NCBI GenBank assembly: GCA_029262915.1
Contig: JAJCYN010000379.1
Coordinates: 1-11,296, forward strand
Source: Flavobacteriales bacterium
GTDB taxonomy: Bacteria > Bacteroidota > Bacteroidia > Flavobacteriales_E > Vicingaceae
Length of the DNA stretch: 11,296 nt
Reading direction: 5' to 3'
The notes beneath the pieces are model-generated. The model searched no databases. It had not been told where the DNA came from and worked only from the letters and a program-made list of their open reading frames with translations. Of this stretch, positions 1 through 6,103 are shown piece after piece (positions within the stretch are counted from its first letter, which is position 1; the number at the start of each line of letters is the position of its first letter). The position numbers and the translations under genes were made by a program.

Positions 1-456
1 AGTGGAGATTTAATTACTTGGGGCAGAATGGAAACAGGAGGAGATTGGAGCATAGGAATTGCCAACCCAAAAGAAAAAGATAAAGTAATGGGTTGGCTAA
101 TAATTAATGATATGGCGGTGGTTACTTCTGGCAATTACGAGAAGTTTTTTATGGCAAACGGTAAAAAATATTCTCACATTATTAATCCTACAACCGGGTA
201 TCCTGCTATAGGAACTAAAAGTGTTACCATTATTTGTGCTGATGCAGAATTAGCAGATGCTTTAGCAACTTCTGTGTTTATTTTAGGAGCTGAAAAAGGC
301 GTCAAATTAATCAACAAATTAAAAAATATTGAGTGTTTAATTGTAACTGATAATGATGAAATGGTTACCTCTAAAGGTTTAATATTAAATTATTACGATA
401 AAAACAATAAAAGTGTTGAACCAGAATCAACATTAAATTTAAAAACAAGCAAATGA
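1..456 (+). CDS. apbE: FAD:protein FMN transferase (ApbE family), 5'-truncated by the window edge
   Basis: Seen: the reading frame is open from base 1, giving 151 residues. It begins with a GGDW-type segment (residues 13-16 of the visible part) and continues with TSGNYEKFF (42-50), SHIINPTTGYPA (58-69) and ADALAT (85-90). These are the standard C-terminal blocks of ApbE. The Asp and Thr of ADALAT (D86, T90) correspond to the Mg2+ ligands known in the family. Known: ApbE enzymes use FAD to attach FMN covalently to a Thr/Ser of extracytoplasmic redox proteins, with release of AMP. They are about 330 residues long and are usually exported lipoproteins, so roughly the N-terminal half lies upstream of this window. 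An internal ATG at 28 is not a credible start because the homology continues to base 1. The stop overlaps the next ATG (ATGA at 453-456), which implies translational coupling to the DUF4266 gene. The tail after ADALAT carries a short hydrophilic extension. The family call is firm; the protein that is flavinylated is not known. Confidence 0.93.
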   Translation, partial: SGDLITWGRMETGGDWSIGIANPKEKDKVMGWLIINDMAVVTSGNYEKFFMANGKKYSHIINPTTGYPAIGTKSVTIICADAELADALATSVFILGAEKGVKLINKLKNIECLIVTDNDEMVTSKGLILNYYDKNNKSVEPESTLNLKTSK

Positions 457-671
457 GAAGATTAAAATCTATATTTCTTTTAATGACTGTATGTGCAATT
501 TTTGCTTCGTGTACAGCCATAAAAGAATACCAAAAAATGGCTTTGAATGATGAGGATATGAAATTATCTGATAAGAAAATAAAAGTTTATGAAACCAATT
601 TTCAATCGTACAGAGAAGGTGCTTCTGGTGCAAACGGAGGTAAATCAGGAGGAGGGTGCGGATGCAATTAA
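453..671 (+). CDS. DUF4266 lipoprotein with Gly-rich CGC tail
   Basis: Seen: 72 residues, with a basic start and hydrophobic stretch followed by a lipobox (IFAS-C20), so the mature lipoprotein is only about 53 residues. The mature part has the DUF4266 pattern: EYQKMALNDEDM (25-36), a short charged helix, then YREGASG (53-59) and a Gly-rich tail ending GGGCGCN, with Cys69 and Cys71. Known: DUF4266 proteins are small lipoproteins that recur next to ApbE and DUF3570 genes in Bacteroidota and Proteobacteria. I know of no established function. The start overlaps the ApbE stop by four bases and the end overlaps the DUF3570 start, so the three genes are almost certainly one operon. Inferred: the conserved Cys-Gly-Cys end could bind a metal, form a disulfide, or be modified. 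The expected location is the periplasm, anchored to a membrane. The family call is secure; any role is conjecture. Confidence 0.9.
   Translation: MRRLKSIFLLMTVCAIFASCTAIKEYQKMALNDEDMKLSDKKIKVYETNFQSYREGASGANGGKSGGGCGCN
647..661 (+). promoter_or_regulatory. Shine-Dalgarno-like AGGAGG ahead of the DUF3570 gene, inside DUF4266 codons
   Basis: AGGAGG lies at 647-652, nine bases before the ATG at 662. It is formed by the Gly codons GGA-GGA-GGG of the DUF4266 tail. The other plus-strand starts checked here are preceded by A-rich leaders without such a motif, as is usual in Bacteroidota. This is the evidence used to choose ATG 662 over GTG 656. Whether it acts as a ribosome site or is a by-product of the glycine codons cannot be decided from sequence. 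Confidence 0.4.
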
Positions 672-1957
672 TTAAAAACATAGCATTAGTTGGCTTATTT
701 TTAAGCTCAAGTATTTTATTTTCTCAAGACACTTCAAAAACAAAAATCGGACAATACATTCAGGAACTAAAAGACAGTTCAGATCAAATAGAAATAGACA
801 TTTTATCGAGTTATTATGATCAAGATGGAGAGCATTCTGCAGTTACAGGAGGAAGAGGAACGGAAGATTTGCAAGATTTAACTTATACTGTTATTGTGAA
901 TATTCCTTACAAGAAAAATATTTTTACCATAGAATATGGACAAGATAGAATAACTTCAGCATCTGTTGATAATATCGACACAGATATTTCTTCCGATTCT
1001 AAAAATGATGAAAGGGCTCATTATAGTTTTGGGTTTACACGAAAAGTAACTAAACGAAAATCATATCATGTTAGTGCAGGTTTTTCTAGCGAATATGATG
1101 TAACTTCTTATAGTCTTGGTGCTGGATTTGCGTTAGAATCGAAAAACAGAAATAGCAGTATTGATGTAAATGCAAAAGTATATTATGATAGTTGGTTGCT
1201 ATACCAACCTGCAGAATTTAGACCTGGAGTGGATAGTATTGTTTTAGAAGACTTTGATCATGATACGTATGATTCACCAAACGGAACAGACAATAGATTA
1301 AGCTATAATTTTTCAGTGAGTTTTGCTCAAATCCTTACCAAAAAAATACAAGTTGCATTAACTGCGGATTTTGTTTATCAAACAGGGTTATTATCAACTC
1401 CTTTTCATCGTGTATATTTTGATGATGGAGTTAATGTTGATATTTTAGATGAATTAGAAACAGTTAAATCTAGTAAACTTCGGAAAAGAGAATTATTACC
1501 TGATTCTAGGTTGAAAATTCCTACTTCTATTCGTTTTCATTATTATTTGAGTAATACCTTTATTTTTAAAGGATTTTACCGTTATTATTATGATGATTTT
1601 GGAGTTACTGCAAGCACTGTAGAGGTTGAACTACCTGTAAGGTTTAGTAAAGCAATAGCTGTTTATCCTTTCTACAGGTACCATACACAAACGGCAGCTG
1701 ACTATTTTGCACCTTTCGGAGAACATAAAATAACAGATAAATACTTTACTTCCGATTTTGATTTGTCCGATTTTGACTCATATCATGTCGGGTTAGGGTT
1801 TAAGTACACCCCATTGTTTGGAATAGGTAGAAAAGCAACTAGTAAAAAATCAGCTTTTAAATTTAAAAGCATTAATTTTAGATATGCCTATTACTCTAGG
1901 AACGATAATTTAGAATCATTTATTATTAGTTTAGGTCTTGGGTTTACTATTTTTTAA
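662..1957 (+). CDS. DUF3570 family outer-membrane beta-barrel protein
   Basis: Seen: 431 residues from ATG 662. A signal peptide (basic MQLIKN, hydrophobic core, cleavage near LFSQ) is followed by the DUF3570 hallmarks: SSYYDQDGEHSAVTGGRGTEDL (about 49-70, Y-x-E/D then tGG-GTE) and DRITSAS (about 95-101). The rest is alternating amphipathic strands with many Tyr/Phe, and the protein ends in an aromatic residue (GLGFTIF), as outer-membrane barrels do. A GTG at 656 would add two residues, but the ATG places the basic n-region better. The start overlaps the DUF4266 gene by 10 bases. Known: DUF3570 proteins are predicted barrels found with ApbE and DUF4266; their substrate is unknown. Inferred: it may be the outer-membrane partner (channel or scaffold) of the flavinylation/DUF4266 system. 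No hairpin terminator is obvious after the stop. Confidence 0.9.
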   Translation: MQLIKNIALVGLFLSSSILFSQDTSKTKIGQYIQELKDSSDQIEIDILSSYYDQDGEHSAVTGGRGTEDLQDLTYTVIVNIPYKKNIFTIEYGQDRITSASVDNIDTDISSDSKNDERAHYSFGFTRKVTKRKSYHVSAGFSSEYDVTSYSLGAGFALESKNRNSSIDVNAKVYYDSWLLYQPAEFRPGVDSIVLEDFDHDTYDSPNGTDNRLSYNFSVSFAQILTKKIQVALTADFVYQTGLLSTPFHRVYFDDGVNVDILDELETVKSSKLRKRELLPDSRLKIPTSIRFHYYLSNTFIFKGFYRYYYDDFGVTASTVEVELPVRFSKAIAVYPFYRYHTQTAADYFAPFGEHKITDKYFTSDFDLSDFDSYHVGLGFKYTPLFGIGRKATSKKSAFKFKSINFRYAYYSRNDNLESFIISLGLGFTIF

Positions 1958-2016
1958 ATTAATCTTTAATCACTCTTCTTGGCAGAAAAACGACATTTTA
2001 AGCTATTATAGTTCTT

Positions 2017-2024
2017 TATCTTTG
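2017..2024 (+). promoter_or_regulatory. Candidate -7 box (TATCTTTG) for the lpxR-like gene
   Basis: TATCTTTG matches the Bacteroidota -7 consensus TAnnTTTG exactly and sits 26 bases before the ATG at 2051, in the 93-bp gap after the DUF3570 gene. No TTG lies at the expected -33 distance; the nearest, at 1979, is too far upstream. It is supported by position and the 8-base match only. Confidence 0.45.
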
Positions 2025-2050
2025 GTTAATGGTCATTTTTCTAAACCTAA

Positions 2051-3055
2051 ATGGGAGAGCAAAAAAATAGTACTATATTTAATTTAATAAGAAGTTCTCT
2101 TTTTTTATTACTTATTTGTTTTTGTGTCACGTTTTATGCTCAAAAGCAATACAATCAAGAATTTCAAATTCAAGGAGACAATGATATTCTTACTTTTAAA
2201 AGAAAAGCCGCAGATAGATATTATTCTTTTGGATTGCATATCGATTATCGAAAAATGATTAATGAAGAGACGAAACTGTTTACTTTTTCTTTCAAACACA
2301 TTAAAGACCTTAAAAAAGTAATTGTTAACTGGCACGCTGGTATAGAAGGTTATACTTCTGACCAGAATCGAGATGAGCAAATTAATGGTGTTTTTGTAGC
2401 ATTTGACAGACCGTATGCTGGTTGGTCGTTTGTTGGAAATAGAATCACAGCAGTTAATAATAAAACACTTTATTATGTACAATTCACATTAGGTATTCTT
2501 GGTCCTTTTTCTGGAGCAGAAAAACTGCAAGACAACTTTCATAACTTAATTAATAATCCCAAACTTGAAGAGTGGGAAAATCAAGTACAAAATGAAATTG
2601 CTGGAAATTTAGGTTTTGGAATCAATTATCCCATTTATCGTTCTAAAAGATTTGATATTCATTCCGAATCAATGCTAAGTTTGGGAACTCAAGCTACTTT
2701 TTTAAAACAAGGTTTTATAGGAAGGGTTGGGCTATTCAATGCTATTGAAAATACTTCTTTTTACCGCACTAATTTAACCAATGAAGATTCTCCTGCTAAA
2801 AATGAGCTATATTTAGACTTTGGTGCTCACGGTGTTTTTTGGGGTTATAAAGCGACTATACAAGGACGTGTTTTTGGAGAAAACATAAATATGAATACTG
2901 ATGGTTTACATCGATTTAATGTAGATGTTTTGGCAGGAATAAATTATGCTAGAGATAAGCTTACAATTTTTTATAAACATCATTTAATTACAGCAGAGAC
3001 TAAGAGAGGTAGACACTTTTATTATGGAAGCATTGGATTAATATTTAAATTTTAA
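2051..3055 (+). CDS. Lipid A 3'-O-deacylase, LpxR family (DUF2219)
   Basis: Seen: 334 residues with an N-terminal hydrophobic export signal ending near FYA (about 30). It then carries LpxR blocks in order: GDNDIL (42-47), YYSFG (57-61), FDRPYAGW (118-125), LGILGPFSGAEKLQDNFH (147-164), EWENQVQNE (174-182) and a C-terminal run of strands ending IFKF. N44/D45 and H164 correspond to the Asn-Asp pair and His proposed as catalytic in Salmonella LpxR. Known: LpxR is a 12-strand outer-membrane barrel that removes the 3'-acyloxyacyl chain of lipid A and remodels the LPS surface; Ca2+ dependence is described in the family. The length fits. ATG 2051 is the only start that keeps the whole signal peptide. 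The carbonic anhydrase gene begins 15 bp downstream, so the two are probably cotranscribed. The family is clear; the activity on this organism's lipid A is inferred. Confidence 0.88.
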   Translation: MGEQKNSTIFNLIRSSLFLLLICFCVTFYAQKQYNQEFQIQGDNDILTFKRKAADRYYSFGLHIDYRKMINEETKLFTFSFKHIKDLKKVIVNWHAGIEGYTSDQNRDEQINGVFVAFDRPYAGWSFVGNRITAVNNKTLYYVQFTLGILGPFSGAEKLQDNFHNLINNPKLEEWENQVQNEIAGNLGFGINYPIYRSKRFDIHSESMLSLGTQATFLKQGFIGRVGLFNAIENTSFYRTNLTNEDSPAKNELYLDFGAHGVFWGYKATIQGRVFGENINMNTDGLHRFNVDVLAGINYARDKLTIFYKHHLITAETKRGRHFYYGSIGLIFKF

Positions 3056-3070
3056 AACATACATAAACAA

Positions 3071-3850
3071 ATGAAAAAAACAACATTAGTAGGTAGTACA
3101 CTTATCATTTTAAGCTCTTTAATTGGTAGTTGTAATCAAACAGAAGAAAAAGAGAGTATTGTTTCAAAAGAACCAATTCACGATAAAATAGAGTCCTACT
3201 CTGTGCCTAATTTAGGTCACGGAAAAATGCAGTCTCCTATTAATATTTTATCAAACCAAACAGAAGATGGTAAACATAACGTAACTTTTCATTTTGATGA
3301 TGAGATTAATAAAGTAGAGAATCTTGGACATACTGTTCAACTCGATTTTACTCCTGGAAATACCATTACAGAAGGCAACAAAACATACGAATTTAAACAA
3401 GTTCATTTCCATACTCCATCAGAACATTTAGTTGATGGAATGACTTACCCGATGGAAATGCATATGGTAAACCAACTTGTTGACCAAAAAGAAGGAGAAA
3501 CTACTGAGTATTTAGTAGTAGCCTTTCTTTTTAAGATGGGAGAACCTAATAAATTTATTGAGGAATTTATCAATTTAGTTCCAAAGGAAGAGCATCAAAC
3601 ACAAGATGTAGAAATAGGTACTATTAAATTAACCGATTTATTAGACCATAGTTTAAGCGAAGAACTAAATTCTTTTTACCACTATAAAGGGTCGTTAACC
3701 ACTCCTCCATATACTGAAACTGTAGATTGGCACATATCAAAAACGATTTTTGAGGCTTCTCCTGAACAAATTCAAGCCATCAATAAAATAGAAGGAAATA
3801 ATGCGAGACACGTTCAAGCATTGTATGGAAGACATATTGAAAATGATTAA
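3071..3850 (+). CDS. Alpha-carbonic anhydrase lipoprotein lacking the usual N-terminal segment
   Basis: Seen: 259 residues with a lipobox (LIGS-C21), so it is a periplasmic or surface lipoprotein. The alpha-CA core is complete. The three zinc ligands are H112 and H114 (QVHFHTPSEH) and H131 (EMHMV). Also present are the gatekeeper Glu E118, the Thr of SLTTPPYTE (T210), and a His (H87, NLGHTV) at the place of the proton-shuttle His64 of human CA II. QSPINI is at 54-59. Known: these enzymes hydrate CO2 to bicarbonate. Odd: the segment that normally precedes QSPI (HW.Y......W) is replaced by a short SYSVPNLGHGK stretch. The disulfide typical of bacterial alpha-CAs is also missing: there is no Cys before QSPI, and Tyr replaces Cys in TPPYTE. 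The residues just after C21 (NQTEEKE) are acidic and loosely resemble Bacteroidota surface-lipoprotein export signals. The catalytic residues argue for activity. Confidence 0.93.
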   Translation: MKKTTLVGSTLIILSSLIGSCNQTEEKESIVSKEPIHDKIESYSVPNLGHGKMQSPINILSNQTEDGKHNVTFHFDDEINKVENLGHTVQLDFTPGNTITEGNKTYEFKQVHFHTPSEHLVDGMTYPMEMHMVNQLVDQKEGETTEYLVVAFLFKMGEPNKFIEEFINLVPKEEHQTQDVEIGTIKLTDLLDHSLSEELNSFYHYKGSLTTPPYTETVDWHISKTIFEASPEQIQAINKIEGNNARHVQALYGRHIEND

Positions 3851-3889
3851 TTTTTATGGGGAAATAGCATAATTCCCAAAAAAAACACC

Positions 3890-3911
3890 TATTTTTGTAC
3901 CATTCGGTCTA
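3890..3911 (+). promoter_or_regulatory. Candidate -7 box and overlapping operator of the TetR-AraC operon
   Basis: TATTTTTG (3890-3897) fits TAnnTTTG, and the expected transcription start falls near 3901-3905. Directly after it lies ACC-ATTC-GGT (3899-3908), followed by CTAA. This is a short palindrome with one strong half (GGTCTAA), placed where a TetR protein would block its own promoter. The arms are only 3 bp, so the operator is a suggestion. No -33 TTG is visible. Confidence 0.4.
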
Positions 3912-3919
3912 AATTAATT

Positions 3920-4495
3920 ATGAAACATTCCAGAGAAGATATTATAGAAGGAGGAATACAATTATTTAGTATTTATGGATATGAAGGAACTGGAATTCAG
4001 CAAATCTTAAAATCGTTAGATATTCCTAAAGGATCCTTCTACAATTATTTTAAGAGTAAAGAAGATTTTGCAATAGAAGCAGTTGAGTTGTATGGAGGAG
4101 AAGGTTTAAAAAAGCACAAAACAGCATTATCTAATAAAGATTTAACACCATTAAAGCGAATTATCAAACGAATGGAAAGTACTCAAAAGCTTTATGTTTC
4201 TGAGTCTTTTGAGAAAAGTTGTTTACTGGATATTTTAGCCATAGAAATCAGCGGGAACAATAAAAAAGTGGCAAAAATTGTAGATGATATATACACCAAA
4301 CGAAAAGATCTTTACGCACAATGCATCAAAGAAGGTCAAGAGTTAGGCGAAATTAGATCTGATGAAAGTCCAGAAGATTTAGCGGAGTTTTTATTAACAG
4401 GATATTCTGGAGCTCAGTTAAAAGCCAAAACTGAGAAAAGTATTCGTCCAATGAAAATCTTTACCAAACAGTACATTAATTACATCAAAAAATGA
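3920..4495 (+). CDS. TetR/AcrR family transcriptional regulator
   Basis: Seen: 191 residues. The N-terminal DNA-binding domain (about 5-50) contains the TetR helix-turn-helix GTGIQQILKSLDIPKGSFYNYF (23-44) and the usual KSKEDF after it. The rest is an all-helical ligand domain with SCLLDILAIE (100-109), a block seen in the NemR-like branch of TetR proteins, and few cysteines (C101, C135). Known: such proteins repress neighbouring genes until a small ligand or a reactive electrophile/oxidant releases them. C101 lies in the region where NemR has its redox-active Cys106, but equivalence is not proven. The ATG follows the -7 box by 22 bases. The stop overlaps the AraC start (ATGA at 4492), a very tight coupling. 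Inferred: it controls its own operon and possibly the enzymes downstream. Confidence 0.9.
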   Translation: MKHSREDIIEGGIQLFSIYGYEGTGIQQILKSLDIPKGSFYNYFKSKEDFAIEAVELYGGEGLKKHKTALSNKDLTPLKRIIKRMESTQKLYVSESFEKSCLLDILAIEISGNNKKVAKIVDDIYTKRKDLYAQCIKEGQELGEIRSDESPEDLAEFLLTGYSGAQLKAKTEKSIRPMKIFTKQYINYIKK

Positions 4496-5358
4496 TTACT
4501 GAAAACAAAACATTTTGTCTTTTTGGTAAAGCTGTTCTGAATAAAATAGCGATTCAACCCCCTTTTGAGGTTCAAACACAAATGAACAATGAAGCTTGCT
4601 TTTTATATGTTTTAGAAGGTGAACAAACCTCCATTTCTGCAACCGAAAAAGTTATTGCTAAAAAAGACGAATCAATTTTAGAAAAATGTGGTAACTATTT
4701 AAATAAAATAAAAGGTGCAGAAGAAGGAAACTCTACAGAATTTATTACCATCCATTTTTTTCCAGAAACCATAAAAGCAATTTACAAAGATGAAATTCCT
4801 GATTTCTTAAAATCGTCTAAAGAGAAAAAAATTATCTCAGGTATGACTAAAATTAAAAAGAATCTTTTGTTAAAAAAATTCTTTGATAGCCTTTTGTTTT
4901 ACTTTGAGAATGAAGAGTTGGTTGATGATGAAATTTTAAAATTAAAGATTAAAGAATTGATTCTTCTATTGGTTAAAACCCAGAATGATGAAACTGTATC
5001 TTCTATTTTAGCAAATTTATTTACCACAAAAAGCTATAATTTAAAAGAAACGATAAACGCCAATCTTTATTCATCTATTTCTATTAATCAACTTGCTCAA
5101 TTGTGTGCTTTGAGTCGTTCTTCTTTTATAAGAGAATTCAAAAAAGAATACAACCAAACTCCAGCAACGTATATAAAAAGTGAAAAAATAAAACGAGCTG
5201 CTGAGCTACTTAAATATTCATCAGAATCAATAAGTGGCATTGCTTATGATTGTGGTTTTAATAATTTAGCTCACTTCTCTCGTTCTTTTGATGAAAAATA
5301 CCAACTTTCTCCTTCTAAATATCGTTTGGAACAAACAGGCAAAAAATTGAACCAATAA
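4492..5358 (+). CDS. AraC family transcriptional regulator
   Basis: Seen: 288 residues. The C-terminal third holds two helix-turn-helix units: SINQLAQLCALSRSSFIREF (197-216) and SISGIAYDCGFNNLAHFSRSF (246-266), followed by the conserved SPSKYR (273-278). The N-terminal part (1-170) looks like the small beta-rich sensory domain of ExsA-like AraC proteins (FLYVLEGEQTS at 37-47), followed by helices that probably dimerise. C36 and C66 lie in this sensor half. Known: AraC proteins mostly activate. It starts within the stop of the TetR gene, so the pair is cotranscribed. It ends 65 bp before the AhpD-like gene with no terminator hairpin between them, so read-through is possible. Inferred: a repressor-activator pair working on the genes that follow. 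The ligand is unknown. Confidence 0.92.
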   Translation: MITENKTFCLFGKAVLNKIAIQPPFEVQTQMNNEACFLYVLEGEQTSISATEKVIAKKDESILEKCGNYLNKIKGAEEGNSTEFITIHFFPETIKAIYKDEIPDFLKSSKEKKIISGMTKIKKNLLLKKFFDSLLFYFENEELVDDEILKLKIKELILLLVKTQNDETVSSILANLFTTKSYNLKETINANLYSSISINQLAQLCALSRSSFIREFKKEYNQTPATYIKSEKIKRAAELLKYSSESISGIAYDCGFNNLAHFSRSFDEKYQLSPSKYRLEQTGKKLNQ

Positions 5359-5373
5359 GTAAAATGAAAAAAT

Positions 5374-5394
5374 ACCAACTACCGTAATTTTGGT
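5374..5394 (+). promoter_or_regulatory. Candidate -7 box within an ACCAA/TTGGT inverted repeat, upstream of the AhpD-like gene
   Basis: TAATTTTG (5385-5392) fits the TAnnTTTG consensus and lies about 30 bases before the ATG at 5424. It is enclosed by ACCAA (5374-5378) and TTGGT (5390-5394), perfect 5-bp arms that could be a regulator site covering the promoter. A -33 TTG at the right spacing is missing, which would suit an activator-dependent promoter. This is pattern evidence only. Confidence 0.4.
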
Positions 5395-5423
5395 TGTATA
5401 ATTAATAACAAAAAATAAAAATT

Positions 5424-5999
5424 ATGGAAAACGAAACAGCACAAGGATTAAATATTAATCCAAAAACAATTGAAAATGCTAATCCTTTAGCAGGTAAAAT
5501 TATGCAAGGAACAAAAGATGCTATGGGATTTGTACCTAATATGTATGGTTTTATGGCAAACAATCCAGCATTGTTAGATGCATACACGCATACCTACCAC
5601 ACCTTTAGAGAAAATGCAGGTTTTACTCCAGTAGAGCAAGAAGTTATCTTTTTATCAGTAGCTTATGAAAACGAATGTGATTATTGTGTAGCTGCTCACA
5701 GTTTTGTTGGTGATAAAATGTCTGGAGTTCCAACAGAAGTAACAGATGCAATCAGAGAAGGACAAGAAGTTTCTGATTCAAAATTAAATGCTTTAAGTCA
5801 ATTTACACGTTTAATGACTAGAACCAGAGCCAACGTAACAAATGAAGATGTTTTGGCTTTTTTAAATGCAGGTTACAATGAAAACCACATCTTAGGTGTT
5901 ATTACAGGAATAGGAGTGAAAACCTTTAGTAACTATTCTAACCATTTAACAAATACACCTCTTGATGAAATGTTTAGTAGCCGAAAATGGAGTAAATAA
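5424..5999 (+). CDS. Carboxymuconolactone decarboxylase-family protein, AhpD-like (peroxidase-related)
   Basis: Seen: 191 residues, all-helical, with the AhpD-type catalytic signature ECDYCVAAH. C85 and C88 form the CxxC, H92 lies four residues on, and E73 sits twelve residues before C85, as in AhpD of Mycobacterium tuberculosis. No signal peptide is present, so it is cytosolic. Known: members with this CxxC are thiol-disulfide proteins. Some reduce alkylhydroperoxides with a partner, and others are true gamma-carboxymuconolactone decarboxylases that lack the Cys pair. The Cys pair here favours a redox role. It follows the TetR-AraC pair by 65 bp with its own promoter-like sequence, and a strong terminator lies directly after the stop. 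So it is a single-gene unit or the end of the regulator operon. The physiological substrate is unknown. Confidence 0.88.
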   Translation: MENETAQGLNINPKTIENANPLAGKIMQGTKDAMGFVPNMYGFMANNPALLDAYTHTYHTFRENAGFTPVEQEVIFLSVAYENECDYCVAAHSFVGDKMSGVPTEVTDAIREGQEVSDSKLNALSQFTRLMTRTRANVTNEDVLAFLNAGYNENHILGVITGIGVKTFSNYSNHLTNTPLDEMFSSRKWSK

Positions 6000-6008
6000 A
6001 TAATTGAT

Positions 6009-6049
6009 AAACTGCTTATTTCAAGTAAAATTGGATAAGCAGTTTTTTT
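6009..6049 (+). terminator. Rho-independent terminator after the AhpD-like gene
   Basis: An 11-bp perfect stem AAACTGCTTAT (6009-6019) pairs with ATAAGCAGTTT (6035-6045). A CAA/TTG pairing (6022-6024 with 6031-6033) may extend it across a small bulge. The T run at 6043-6049 follows. It starts 10 bases after the stop codon and separates the AhpD-like gene from the DUF1330 gene. Confidence 0.85.
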
Positions 6050-6065
6050 GAAATAACAAATAAGT

Positions 6066-6080
6066 AAACCAGTCTAATTT
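6066..6080 (+). promoter_or_regulatory. Possible regulator half-site (ACCAGTCTAA) upstream of the DUF1330 gene
   Basis: AAACCAGTCTAATTT lies 24 bases before the ATG at 6104. It shares the GTCTAA half with the candidate TetR operator at 3907-3912 and also has an ACC just before it. It overlaps the only weak -7-like sequence here (TAATTTAT at 6075). It is a short match in AT-rich DNA, listed only as a candidate link between the TetR gene and this operon. Confidence 0.25.
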
Positions 6081-6103
6081 ATAATAATTTAAAATCAAAC
6101 AAA

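Noticed and set aside
656..661. GTG as the start of the DUF3570 gene
   Set aside because: It adds only two residues; ATG 662 has the better-placed AGGAGG and a normal signal-peptide n-region.
2108..2482. 124-codon minus-strand open frame opposite the LpxR-like gene
   Set aside because: It lies wholly within the better-supported plus-strand gene, has no recognisable motif, and its composition is what the reverse of AT-rich coding DNA gives.
3859..3877. GGGAA/TTCCC hairpin after the carbonic anhydrase gene as a terminator
   Set aside because: The stem is only 5 bp and is followed by an A run, not T, on the plus strand; the minus strand also lacks a T run after it. Not enough for a terminator call.
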